Shown in pieces: positions 17,767 through 26,656 of a stretch of DNA of 63,502 nt. Position 1 is the first letter of the stretch, and each line of letters begins with the position of its first letter. Position numbers and translations under genes: made by a program. The notes under the pieces are model-generated. The model was not told the origin of the DNA. It searched no databases and worked only from the letters and a program-made list of their open reading frames with translations. The stretch comes from Planctomycetota bacterium (GTDB lineage Bacteria > Planctomycetota > Phycisphaerae > SM23-33). The stretch is taken from positions 1-63,502 of the forward strand of contig JAAAOJ010000012.1 in NCBI GenBank assembly GCA_009908915.1. Direction: 5' to 3'.

Positions 17767-20487
17767 CTAGAGGGTCCGGGCGACCTCAACTTCCTTGTAA
17801 AACTCGATCACGTCGCCTTCCTTGATGTCGTCGTAGCCCTTGATCTTCAGGCCGCATTCCAGACCGGCCTTGACCTCCCGGGTGTCGTCCTTGACGCGTT
17901 TGAGGCTGTCCAGCTCCCGTTCGTCCTCGACGACCACGTTGTTTCGGATGATACGCACCTTGGCGTTGCGTTGCGCGACGCCCTCGCTGACGTAACAGCC
18001 GGCAATCGTCCCCAGCCGCGAGATCTTGAAGAGCTGGCGGACCTCGGCTTGGCCGAGCGTTTCTTCGCGGACCTCGGGGGCCAGGCCCTCTTCGAGGGCG
18101 CGTTTCAGGTCGTCAATAATATTGTAGATGACGCGGTAGAGACGGATCTCGATGCCCTTCTCGTCGGCCAGACGACGGGCCGACGGATCGGCCACCACAT
18201 TGAAGCCAATGATCACGGCACCGGAAGCCTCGGCAAGCGTGACGTCGCCGGTGGTAATGCCGCCTACCGTCGTGTGCAGGATGTTCAGTCGCGCTTCGTC
18301 CGAGCCGAGTTTCTCCAGCGACCCGACCAGCGCCTCGATCGAGCCCTGGACGTCGGCCTTGATGATGATCGGTAACTCGTGGCGTTCGCCCTTGTCGATC
18401 TGCCCGAGCAGGTCTTCGAGGGTTTTCGGTCCGGCCGAGCCGACCTTCTGGAGGCTCTCGCGGCGGTCTTCGCGGCGGCGTTCCTCGGCCACGGCGCGAG
18501 CTTCGTCGAGGTCGGGCAGCCCGAAGAACCGGTCGCCCGCCTCGGGCACTTCGTCCAAGCCGGTAATGGCCACCGGCGTTGCCGGGCCTACCTGCTGGAC
18601 GGTATCGCCCGTGTCCGTGTAGATCTGGCGAACTCGACCGAAGCCGCGCCCCGCCAGCAACACGTCACCGACCTTCACGTGGCCGTTGACATTCAGCAGC
18701 GTCGCCAGCACGCCTTTGCCCGGGTCCATGCGTGCCTCGACCACGTAGCCCTGCCCCGGTGCGTCCGGCTCGGCCTTGAGTTCGAGCATTTCCGATTCCA
18801 GGCTCAGCAGTTCCAGCAGCTCGTCGATGCCGTCGCCCGTCTCGGCCGACGTACGAACCACTTCCGTATCGCCGCCCCATTCCTGCGGCTGCAGGTCGTG
18901 CTCGGCAAGTTGGCCGAGGGCCTTGTTGGGGTTGGCGTTGGGCAGGTCGATTTTGTTCAGGGCCACTACGATCGGCACGCCAGCGGCCTTGGCGTGGTTG
19001 ATGGCCTCGATGGTCTGCGGCATCACGCCGTCGTCGGCGGCAACGACGAGAACGACCACGTCGGTCATGTTCGCGCCGCGTGACCGCATGGCGGTGAAGG
19101 CTTCGTGTCCGGGCGTGTCGAGGAAAACCACGTGCTTGTCGCCCTGGTCGTAGCGGTAGGCGCCCATCGCCTGGGTAATGCCGCCCGCCTCGCCCGCGGC
19201 GACGCGCGTCTCGCGCAGGCGGTCCAGCAGGCTGGTTTTGCCGTGGTCCACGTGGCCGAGGAATGTCACGACCGGCGCTCGCGAGATCTGTTCGCCCTTT
19301 TCGCGGCTCTCGAATGTCTCGAGCATTGCTTCCTCGGCGGTCTTGGCCTTGCGGACGGCCAGGTCGATGTCGAATTCCAGGCAGACCTGCTCGGCCAGTT
19401 CCGTGCTGATCACCTGATTGAGGGTGGCCATGTGGCCCTTGTTCATGAGCTGGCGGATGATCATCGCCGATTTCAGGCCGGTTTCAGCCGAGAGGCTCTT
19501 GACGGTGATGGGCTCGTCGATTTCGACCGTGCCGGTCTTGACGCCGCCGCTACCGCCGCGGTGTTTGCCCCCCCCGCGTCCGAGCGTCGCCCGTCGGCGG
19601 CGCAGGCCTCCGGCGGCCGCCGCGAGACGGTCGCTGCGTTCCAGCAGGTCGCGGTCGCGCCACTCTTTGAGTTTCTCGCCGCTCTCGGCCAGGCCGCTGC
19701 GTCCGCCTTTGCGGCGAGGGCTGCGTTTGGCACGCTTCTTGGCCGTGGTGTCGTCGGCACTTTTGCGCTGGTCCTTGAGGTTCCGCATGCCGGGGCTTCG
19801 AAGGCCCGGGGGCGGCTGCATGGGCTGCTGACGCGACTGCGGCCGTGGTGCGTAGTCGGGCTTCTCGACGCGGACGACACGCGGGCCCTTAAGCGCGGCC
19901 GGTTTGGGCACGACCTGGGGCCCGGCCGGTGCGACGTCCTTGTCTTCCTCGTCGGGCTCCGCTTCTTCTTCAGGTTCCTCGACCTCTGTCGCTTCGCTTT
20001 CGGCCTGCGGCTCGGATTCGCTCGCCTCGGCAGCCGCAGCGGCGGCGGGTTCGGCAGGCGTTTCGGCCCCGGGGGCCTGCTCGGCCGGGGGCGCTTCGGC
20101 GACGGCCGTTGCGGCTGGCGCTTCTGCCGGGGCCTGCTCAGCGGCGGTTTCCTCCGCCTCTTTGGATGCTTCTTCGGCGGCCCGGGCTTCGGCCTCAGCT
20201 TCGGCCTTGGCCTTGGCGACGGCTTCGTCTTCCTTCTGCTTCTTGGATCGGCGGCGATCCTTCTCCGCGCGTCGCCGCGCTTTTTCGATGTCGACGTGTT
20301 CGGTCTGCTCGACAGCCGTGTGGGTGCCGCCGTCGGTACTGAACCATTCGCGGATGGTGGCCTCGAGGCCGGCCGAGACCGCGCTCATGTGGTTCTTGAT
20401 GTCGACGCCTTCAGCGCGCAGCTTTTCCAAGACGTCCTTGCTCTTGACGCCCAGTTCCCGGGCCAGTTCAAAAATGCGAGTTGCCAA
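17767..20487 (-). CDS. infB: Translation initiation factor IF-2
   Basis: IF-2 is the GTPase that brings fMet-tRNA to the 30S subunit and promotes subunit joining. I place the start at a TTG (20487) because a GGGAGG site lies five bases upstream and the family N-terminus [13 protein letters not shown] follows directly. Layout: IF2N domain (1-55), a long Lys/Glu/Ala/Pro linker (60-380), G domain with G-H-V-D-H-G-K-T near residue 409, D-T-P-G-H and N-K-I-D, then domains II to IV. The switch I segment reads [10 protein letters not shown] where H-I is usual. Third gene of the nusA operon's transcript, 100 bases after nusA. Confidence 0.95.
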   Translation of the reverse strand: MATRIFELARELGVKSKDVLEKLRAEGVDIKNHMSAVSAGLEATIREWFSTDGGTHTAVEQTEHVDIEKARRRAEKDRRRSKKQKEDEAVAKAKAEAEAEARAAEEASKEAEETAAEQAPAEAPAATAVAEAPPAEQAPGAETPAEPAAAAAAEASESEPQAESEATEVEEPEEEAEPDEEDKDVAPAGPQVVPKPAALKGPRVVRVEKPDYAPRPQSRQQPMQPPPGLRSPGMRNLKDQRKSADDTTAKKRAKRSPRRKGGRSGLAESGEKLKEWRDRDLLERSDRLAAAAGGLRRRRATLGRGGGKHRGGSGGVKTGTVEIDEPITVKSLSAETGLKSAMIIRQLMNKGHMATLNQVISTELAEQVCLEFDIDLAVRKAKTAEEAMLETFESREKGEQISRAPVVTFLGHVDHGKTSLLDRLRETRVAAGEAGGITQAMGAYRYDQGDKHVVFLDTPGHEAFTAMRSRGANMTDVVVLVVAADDGVMPQTIEAINHAKAAGVPIVVALNKIDLPNANPNKALGQLAEHDLQPQEWGGDTEVVRTSAETGDGIDELLELLSLESEMLELKAEPDAPGQGYVVEARMDPGKGVLATLLNVNGHVKVGDVLLAGRGFGRVRQIYTDTGDTVQQVGPATPVAITGLDEVPEAGDRFFGLPDLDEARAVAEERRREDRRESLQKVGSAGPKTLEDLLGQIDKGERHELPIIIKADVQGSIEALVGSLEKLGSDEARLNILHTTVGGITTGDVTLAEASGAVIIGFNVVADPSARRLADEKGIEIRLYRVIYNIIDDLKRALEEGLAPEVREETLGQAEVRQLFKISRLGTIAGCYVSEGVAQRNAKVRIIRNNVVVEDERELDSLKRVKDDTREVKAGLECGLKIKGYDDIKEGDVIEFYKEVEVARTL

Positions 20488-20588
20488 ATGGGCCTCCCGA
20501 TCGCTCGGTTGTTGCAAAGCCCCGTCGCCCGGCGTGCGCCCTGTCTCGGGCGGGCCGGCACAGGGGCCGGTTCATGCGCGATGATGCG

Positions 20589-22139
20589 CTAATCGGTCTT
20601 TTCGGTTTCGCCCTCGGCGGCTGGTTCAGCGGGCGTCTCTGCAGGCGATGCAGCCGGTGCGGCGTTGTCTTCCGCCGTCTCGGCGGGTGATTCACTGGGC
20701 GGGACGGTTCCGGTGTCGGCAACCTCCTTCATCTCGCCAGCGGGTTCTGCGGCCGGGGCGGCCGAGGGCGTCACGATCGCGGCGGGGGCGGCAACGTCGC
20801 CGGACTCGCCGGTCGCTTCGGCGTCGGCCTGGGCGTCAGCTTCCTCGTCAGGCGTTTCGGCCTGGCCGTCCGGCGGACTGGCCCCGGCGGTGCTGACGTG
20901 CTGGCCATCCTCGGCGACCTCGCCTTGCGGCGGGGTCGCCGCCTGCTCGGCGTTTTCGGCCTGTTTCTTCTCTTCCTTCGCTTTGGCCTGGGCTTCGGCG
21001 ACACGCTTGGCCTCTTCGGCACAGCGGATAACGGCCTTCTGGGCCAGTTCCTGCTCCATGCCGAGTTCGTTGACCAGCGGCTCGGGGCCGACTTCTTCGA
21101 CATCCATGACGCTGACCATGCCCATGGCGATCACCTGGTCGATGACCGTCGAGTCGATGCCTTCGACATCCCGCAGGGCCTTTTCCATGGCATCCAGACC
21201 GGTGTTGAACTCGGCCGGTGTGAGGATGTCGATATCCCAGCCGGTCAGCCGGGCCGCAAGGCGGACGTTCTGCCCTCGCTTACCGATCGCCAGGGAGAGC
21301 TGGTCGTCGGTGACGACCACCGTCGCCCGCCCCAGCTCGAAACACAGCGCGATTTCGGCGATCTCGGCCGGCTTGAGGGCGTTGGCGATGAGCATCTTGG
21401 ACGACTCGTTCCAGCGGACGATATCGATCTTCTCGCCGCCGAGTTCGTCGACGATGTTCTTGATGCGGCTGCCGCGGACGCCGACGCAGGCGCCGACGGC
21501 GTCGACCTTGGGGTCGAGACTGTTGACGGCAACCTTCGTTCGGTAGCCGGCCTCGCGGGCCAGGGCCTTTATTTCGATGATTTCCTCGGCGACTTCAGGC
21601 ACTTCCAGTTCGAACAGGGCGCGGATGAAGTCCGGGTGGGTGCGGCTGAGGATGATTTTGACGTTGCCCGGCGCCTCGCGGACCTCCAGGACCATCGCCC
21701 GAATGCGTTCGTCGGGCTGGTGCGAGTCGCCGGGGATCTGTTCACTTCGGGGCAGCAGGGCCTCGACGCGGTCGAGTTCGACGACCAGGCTGCCGCCTTC
21801 CCACCGCGCAACACGGCTGGTGACGATCTGGCCCTTGCGTTCGGAGTACTCCTCGAAAATGCTGCCGCGCTCGGCCTCCCGCAGCCGCTGGATCATGACC
21901 TGCTTGGCGGTCTGGGCCTGGATGCGTCCGAGGTCGCGGACGCTCATGGCTTCGCCGTCGACACTGGCGGAGATTTCGCCGCTGGTCCGGTCGATGTTGA
22001 CCGCGATTTCGACGTCTTCGCCGTAGGTTTTGCGAATGGCGGAGAGCATCGCCATCTCGATGTCTTCAAGGATGACCTCGGGATCGATGTTCTTCTCCCG
22101 GGCGATGCTTTCGACCATACGGATCAGTTCTTGATTCAT
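20589..22139 (-). CDS. nusA: Transcription termination/antitermination factor NusA
   Basis: NusA binds RNA polymerase and controls pausing, termination and antitermination. The start at 22139 gives MNQELIRMVESIAREK, as in the family; a GTG eight codons upstream is less likely. It has the N-terminal domain, S1 domain (ERKGQIVTSRVARWEGG), KH1 and KH2 (VGVRGSRIKNIVDELGGE, LAIGKRGQNVRLAARLTGW), and one helix-hairpin-helix-like acidic domain. A roughly 120-residue Ala/Glu/Pro tail without fold closes it. rimP, which usually precedes nusA, is absent from this locus. Instead a promoter, a 470-base untranslated stretch and a terminator lie upstream. Confidence 0.95.
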   Translation of the reverse strand: MNQELIRMVESIAREKNIDPEVILEDIEMAMLSAIRKTYGEDVEIAVNIDRTSGEISASVDGEAMSVRDLGRIQAQTAKQVMIQRLREAERGSIFEEYSERKGQIVTSRVARWEGGSLVVELDRVEALLPRSEQIPGDSHQPDERIRAMVLEVREAPGNVKIILSRTHPDFIRALFELEVPEVAEEIIEIKALAREAGYRTKVAVNSLDPKVDAVGACVGVRGSRIKNIVDELGGEKIDIVRWNESSKMLIANALKPAEIAEIALCFELGRATVVVTDDQLSLAIGKRGQNVRLAARLTGWDIDILTPAEFNTGLDAMEKALRDVEGIDSTVIDQVIAMGMVSVMDVEEVGPEPLVNELGMEQELAQKAVIRCAEEAKRVAEAQAKAKEEKKQAENAEQAATPPQGEVAEDGQHVSTAGASPPDGQAETPDEEADAQADAEATGESGDVAAPAAIVTPSAAPAAEPAGEMKEVADTGTVPPSESPAETAEDNAAPAASPAETPAEPAAEGETEKTD

Positions 22140-22231
22140 GGCAGTTTCCAGTCCAGTTGCCACCCCGGCCTATTCCAGCCTGCCGGGGCCAGGTTGTCAG
22201 GTTGTCTGCGGGTGCCGCTCGGCACGGGCAC

Positions 22232-22268
22232 AAAAAAAGCGGGCCGTTTCGCCCACTTCCCAGCCCGC
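22232..22268 (-). terminator. Intrinsic terminator or attenuator upstream of nusA
   Basis: On the minus strand GCGGGC (22263-22268) pairs with GCCCGC (22239-22244), with extra pairing possible inside the loop, followed by seven T (22232-22238). It lies 93 bases before the nusA start, so it either ends an upstream small RNA or controls read-through into nusA. Confidence 0.8.
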
Positions 22269-22695
22269 ACATGGCGGCAAGAATCCATCGTCCAGACGGC
22301 CGACCGACTTGCCGCGCAAGTCAGCGACCGCCCGGTGATGTACCGGGGGGGCCAAGACTCTTGACCCGCCCACTGGGCGAAACCAGTCTGGTTCGCGCCT
22401 CGTTCACAGGAGCGAACCCTTGTACAGGCTCGTTGTCACGCTCGTGACTCCATGCCCGAACACTACCTTCTCCAAAGGTGAAACTTACACAACAGGCCCG
22501 GCCTGCAGCCGACCTGGCTGTTCCATCACAATGCGCACAATGCGAAAACAAGACGCCCCGAGTTCGTACCACCCGTCTTGGCCGCTACCCGTCCAGCCGC
22601 CACGGCGGGGGAGACAAAGCTCCTGTCGTCCTGCTGCAGGCCCATCCGTAGGCCTTAGTCGTTGCCTGCGCACGCGCACACAACGACAGCAATTT
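22239..22695 (-). ncRNA. Candidate structured RNA or long nusA leader
   Basis: About 460 bases lie between a strong promoter and an intrinsic terminator, with no convincing reading frame on the minus strand. Several self-complementary pieces are visible, for example GAACGAGGCGCGAACC and the CCCAGTGGGCGGG region. I compared it by eye with RNase P RNA, tmRNA, SRP RNA, 6S RNA, tRNA-Met and common riboswitch cores and found no match. It is either an unknown small RNA or a regulatory leader of the nusA-infB operon. Confidence 0.45.
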
Positions 22696-22701
22696 CCGGA
22701 T

Positions 22702-22729
22702 TTTATAGCAGCCCCCGCCCCCGGGTCAA
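22702..22729 (-). promoter_or_regulatory. Sigma-70-type promoter before the candidate RNA and nusA
   Basis: On the minus strand TTGACC (22724-22729) and TATAAA (22702-22707) are separated by 16 bases. This is one of the best consensus matches in the window. Transcription would begin near 22695, about 555 bases before nusA. Confidence 0.75.
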
Positions 22730-22753
22730 CTGAAAACGGGCAATTTCGCGATA

Positions 22754-23581
22754 TCAGGCCGGATAGTCGCCGGTCGTCTCGTGGCGTTTCTGGCCGGCGT
22801 GGTTCAGCAGCCATTGCGGTGTGACCTTCAGCAGACCGGCCATGAACTTGTACCGCAGCGACGGGATGACAACGGTCGTTCGGCCGTCGAGGGCGGCCAG
22901 CGACGTGCGGACCACGTAGTCGGCATCCAGCCACCAGAACTTCCCCGCGATCGAGCGGTCGATGCCGGCCACGTCGTGGAACTCGCTGTAGGTGAAGCCC
23001 GGGCAGAGGGCCTGGACCTTCACGCCCTTGCCGCGGAGTTCGGCGGCCAGGCCGAGGGTGAAGCTGTTAAGAAAGGCTTTCGTCGCGCAGTACATCACTC
23101 CGCTGGCGCCCTGGAGGAAGGCGGCCACCGAGGAGACGTTGACGACGAAGCCGCGGCCGCGTTCAACCATGGCCGGCAGGGCGGCGTGGGTGAGCTGGAC
23201 CGGCGCGCGGACATGCAACTCGACCATGCCCAGCGGCTCGTCGGCGTCGGCTTCGTAGAAGAGGCTTGTCGTGCCGAAGCCGGCGTTGTTGACGAGGTAC
23301 TGGAGGTTGGGCGTTTTGTGGATGTGGTCGCAGACGCGCCGGCGGTCGGCTTCGTCGGTGAGGTCGGCGTCGATGACGCCGGCGGCGACGTCGTGTGCGG
23401 CGTGAAGTTCGTCGGCCAAGGCTTCCAGCCGTTCGCGCCGCCGAGCCACCAGGACCAGGTCACAGCCGCGACGGGCGAGCTGCCGGGCGAACTTGGCCCC
23501 GATGCCCGCCGACGCGCCCGTCACCAGGGCCACCGGCCGACCATTGCCTTCAGCCGCCATGTCCTGCTCGTTGGCGTTCAT
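22754..23581 (-). CDS. Short-chain dehydrogenase/reductase
   Basis: A classical SDR oxidoreductase using NAD(P)H. The cofactor motif T-G-A-S-A-G-I-G lies near residue 22. N-N-A-G, the catalytic Ser in V-N-V-S-S-V-A, and Y-C-A-T-K (Tyr and Lys) follow in order. The basic residues after strand 2 (V-A-R-R-R-E-R) suggest NADPH. Substrate is unknown; the sequence resembles the DltE/YqjQ-like general reductases. ATG at 23581 is preferred over a TTG two codons upstream. It ends 25 bases before the nusA-leader promoter. Confidence 0.9.
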   Translation of the reverse strand: MNANEQDMAAEGNGRPVALVTGASAGIGAKFARQLARRGCDLVLVARRRERLEALADELHAAHDVAAGVIDADLTDEADRRRVCDHIHKTPNLQYLVNNAGFGTTSLFYEADADEPLGMVELHVRAPVQLTHAALPAMVERGRGFVVNVSSVAAFLQGASGVMYCATKAFLNSFTLGLAAELRGKGVKVQALCPGFTYSEFHDVAGIDRSIAGKFWWLDADYVVRTSLAALDGRTTVVIPSLRYKFMAGLLKVTPQWLLNHAGQKRHETTGDYPA

Positions 23582-23685
23582 ACTCAAGTCTATCGGCGTA
23601 TCAACTGTTGAAGCGACAGCCCGCAGGATCAGTGGCGGCTAGGTTCTGTTTGAGAAGCCCATATGTGCCGCTTTTCAAACAGAGC

Positions 23686-25461
23686 CTAATCCGATCTGAC
23701 GAATCCAATGGTATCGAACTTCGCAGCGGCGGCAGCGTTGAAAGCCTCGGCGACGCACGTCCATGCGACGTCGTTCTTTGGTTCGATGACGACAGGCGTG
23801 TCCGGCGACATTTTGCGGCACCTCCTCAAGAGGTTCTGTAATTCCCCCGGGTCGTCGGTTCGTGCATCATTGACGACATAGAGGGCTTTGCCACCCGTCG
23901 TCATCACCTGGATGCGCAGGGCCTTGGCGGCAGTCTCGGGCGTGATTTTCGCCGGGTCGTGAAGTTGGCCGCTTTCGCGGTCATCATGGTCGGCTGGTTC
24001 GGATGCCTTCATGCCGACACTGGCAAAGCCGGCGGCCTTGGCGACGTTGATCACGTCGGCGACGTGCTTCTGCGGGACGTCCGCGGCGAGGTCGAGCAGC
24101 ACGTCGGTCGCGCCGTTTTCCCGAGCGGCCTTGAGGGCCTCCAGCAGGTCGGTCAGTTGCCCGGGGTGCTTGCCCAGCAGCGTGTACTGCGGTGTGCCGT
24201 CGGCCATCCGGACCGTGACGGTGACGGCCCGGGCGGCGGCCTGCTCCTTTTTGGCGGGCTTGACGTCGATGGTGACGCTGAAAGTCCTGGCGGGCTCTTT
24301 GTCCTTCTCCCAGGGGCGACGGTAGGCCAGCGAGACGGTGGCTGTGCCGGCCTCGACGGCCTGGAACGTCGCGTGGAACACCCCGCCCGCGCCGAGACGA
24401 CGCTTCTGGTCAGCCTCGGCCTGCGGCTTGACGAACTTGACGCTGCCGACCTGGCGGATGGCCCGGCCGTCAATGCCGTCCAACACCCAGGCGTAGCCGG
24501 TCGTCGGATTGCCCTTCAGGTCGATCGCGATCAACTCGCCGACCTGCGCCTGGCGCGTCTTGCCGGCGTCGCCGGCTGAGATCAGGACGGTCGGCTTGGC
24601 GAATTCGACGTCGAGGCCATTGACTTTCTCGATCGCGTCCTTCCTGACGGCCTGCATCGTCCAGCCGAAGCCGGGCCCGGCCATTCGCGTGGAACCGACC
24701 ATCACCATCAGATTGCGGCTGTCCTTCTCGAACCGGTAGTCCAGCATGACGCGATTCGGCCCGTCGACGGTCTGGACGAAGACGAAGTTCTTTGCGAAGT
24801 TTGTTGTCCATGTCGTCTCATCCGCCTGCCAGGTTTTCAGCAGCGCCTGGAGCTGCTCTTTGCTGGTGATGACGCCGTTATCCGGGGTGGCCTTTCGCAG
24901 CGCGTCATCCTTGAGCGTGCCATGGATCGCTTCGCCCTGCGCCCAGGGGTTCACCGTATTCGGCAGATTCATCTTTCTCGCTTCCTCGGCCGTGTATACG
25001 CGGATGAACTTCTCGTCCTCGACCGCCACGAGGTCTGCGGCTGCCTGAACGGCATCCAGTGCTTCCCGCCACGTCAGATCCTGCAGATGCAGGTCGATGA
25101 CGCCGCCCACCAGTTTTGAGGGGATGATTTGCTTGTGTCCCCATTGCTGGCCCTGTGTACTGAGAACAGCCAGCAGCTCACGTACCGATGCCCCTTCCGG
25201 CGGGGTGCGGATACTCACGTTTGCCCCCGCCTCGTCGCTGGATTCCTCGCCGGACTGCTTGCTGCCGTTTGTTTGCGGTTTGTCTTCCGGCGGGTCTTTG
25301 GCCCGCACAAGATCCATGTTGCAGATGGGACACACGCCGGGCTCGGCGGCCGCGACCTCCGGGTGCATGCCGCAGGTCCATATTTTGTTCTGTGGTCCAT
25401 CCGCAGGGGACGTGCAAGAAATGAGCAGCACAAGCAGGGCGACGGCGGCGAGACGTTTCAT
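23686..25461 (-). CDS. Multidomain lipoprotein: metal-binding, STN, chagasin-like and two ExbD-like domains
   Basis: A 591-residue lipoprotein (lipobox L-I-S-C near residue 16). In order I see a heavy-metal-binding HMBD-like domain (WTCGMHPEV...GVCPICNMDL, residues 28-52), a secretin/TonB N-terminal STN-like domain (about 85-160), and a mixed domain of unknown type (about 190-290). A chagasin/inhibitor I42-like domain (about 295-395) carries G-N-P-T-T-G-Y-A-W, G-A-G-G and Y-R-R-P-W-E, the three binding loops. Two ExbD/TolR periplasmic-like domains follow (about 405-480 and 510-591). No enzyme motif is seen. The whole may sense or sequester metal and block cysteine peptidases, but this is inference. 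Alone in its neighbourhood; AAAGGA precedes the ATG. Confidence 0.7.
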   Translation of the reverse strand: MKRLAAVALLVLLISCTSPADGPQNKIWTCGMHPEVAAAEPGVCPICNMDLVRAKDPPEDKPQTNGSKQSGEESSDEAGANVSIRTPPEGASVRELLAVLSTQGQQWGHKQIIPSKLVGGVIDLHLQDLTWREALDAVQAAADLVAVEDEKFIRVYTAEEARKMNLPNTVNPWAQGEAIHGTLKDDALRKATPDNGVITSKEQLQALLKTWQADETTWTTNFAKNFVFVQTVDGPNRVMLDYRFEKDSRNLMVMVGSTRMAGPGFGWTMQAVRKDAIEKVNGLDVEFAKPTVLISAGDAGKTRQAQVGELIAIDLKGNPTTGYAWVLDGIDGRAIRQVGSVKFVKPQAEADQKRRLGAGGVFHATFQAVEAGTATVSLAYRRPWEKDKEPARTFSVTIDVKPAKKEQAAARAVTVTVRMADGTPQYTLLGKHPGQLTDLLEALKAARENGATDVLLDLAADVPQKHVADVINVAKAAGFASVGMKASEPADHDDRESGQLHDPAKITPETAAKALRIQVMTTGGKALYVVNDARTDDPGELQNLLRRCRKMSPDTPVVIEPKNDVAWTCVAEAFNAAAAAKFDTIGFVRSD

Positions 25462-25591
25462 GGCACATATCCTTTCGTCGAGGGTCTGTCCTTATTGTAG
25501 GTGCAGGCCGCGTTGACGCAATGGCGTGGCGATTCTTCGACGACTCTTGCCGCTCCCGCCGCCAGCATCTACACTTTCCCGACGGACGCCC

Positions 25592-26506
25592 ATGGCACGC
25601 ACACGTAACAACCAGATGTTCGCACTGCCCGGCCCGCCGCCGCAGGCCCTGACCGTGCGCGGCGAGAGCTACCGCCTCGTCCGCGTCTTCAAGCACGACT
25701 TCTGGGCGGCAACGTGCCTCTATGAAGTAAGCTCCAGTTTTCAAGAAGACAAGCTCCAGGAAGACAACGGCGAGCAGCAGGAGGCCCCTCTGCCCTCTGC
25801 CCCCTGCCCTCGGTCCTTTCGGCAGATCGTGGTGAAGTTCGGGCGGGCGCACGGCTTTGCCGGCGTGCCGCTCCGCTGGACGGGCGAGAAGCTGGCCGAC
25901 CACGAGCAGGCCATCTACCACGCCCTGGCCGGCGTCGACGGCGTGCCCGCCTGGGTCGGCCGCATCGACGATGTGACCTGCGCTATCGAGTACATCGACG
26001 CGACGCCGCTGGATCACCTGGACCGTTCGGCCATCCCCGACGGCCTGTTCGAGCGGCTGCGGGCGATCGTCGACGCCATTCACGCCCGCGGGGTGGCCTA
26101 CGTCGACGCCAACAAACGCAGCAACATCCTCGTCCGCGACGACGGCACGCCGGTGGTCATCGACTACCAGATCTCGCTGCGCCGCCGCGACGACTGGCCC
26201 CGGCCGCTGCGAGGCCTCGCCGCCGCCGTCGTCCGTTACCTCCAGGGCAAGGATATTTACCACCTCTACAAGCACAAGCGTCGCTTGCGGCCGGACGAAC
26301 TGACGGCCGACGAGGAGGCCCTGTCGCGACATCGCAGCGGGGTGCATCTGTTGTGGCGGAAGATCACCAAGCCCTACCGCCGCCTGCGGCGCGGGTTCCT
26401 CCGCACGCAGCACGAGGCGGGCCGGCTCGTCAGCCCCACCGCCAAAATGGAAAACCACGACCAGCCGGAGAAGGCAACCTGGCGGAGCGACGGCGAGGAC
26501 GGCTGA
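25592..26506 (+). CDS. Protein kinase-like (RIO/LPS-kinase fold) protein
   Basis: A 304-residue protein with a small kinase fold: V-V-K-F-G-R in the place of the ATP-binding lysine strand, I-E-Y-I-D-A-T-P hinge, Y-V-D-A-N-K-R-S-N-I-L-V catalytic loop (the usual HxDxxxxN is changed to Y-V-D-A-N-K-R-S-N) and V-V-I-D-Y-Q-I-S for the metal-binding Asp. It is therefore probably an active phosphotransferase for lipid, sugar or protein. Residues near 48-76 are a low-complexity insert encoded by CCCTCTGCC-type repeats. ATG at 25592 is preferred; a GTG at 25526 would add 22 proline-rich residues. Confidence 0.6.
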   Translation: MARTRNNQMFALPGPPPQALTVRGESYRLVRVFKHDFWAATCLYEVSSSFQEDKLQEDNGEQQEAPLPSAPCPRSFRQIVVKFGRAHGFAGVPLRWTGEKLADHEQAIYHALAGVDGVPAWVGRIDDVTCAIEYIDATPLDHLDRSAIPDGLFERLRAIVDAIHARGVAYVDANKRSNILVRDDGTPVVIDYQISLRRRDDWPRPLRGLAAAVVRYLQGKDIYHLYKHKRRLRPDELTADEEALSRHRSGVHLLWRKITKPYRRLRRGFLRTQHEAGRLVSPTAKMENHDQPEKATWRSDGEDG

Positions 26507-26656
26507 CAGCCCGTTTGGACATGGCCCGCGTCGCAAGGTCGAGAACCAACGGGTGGGTAAGAGGTCTTCCTCAGGCCCACGGGCCCTCTTCCCTTGACCC
26601 TCTGCCCTTACGGCCGCCGTTGCGATGTCGAAGGCGTTGTTCGTACAAACGAGATG

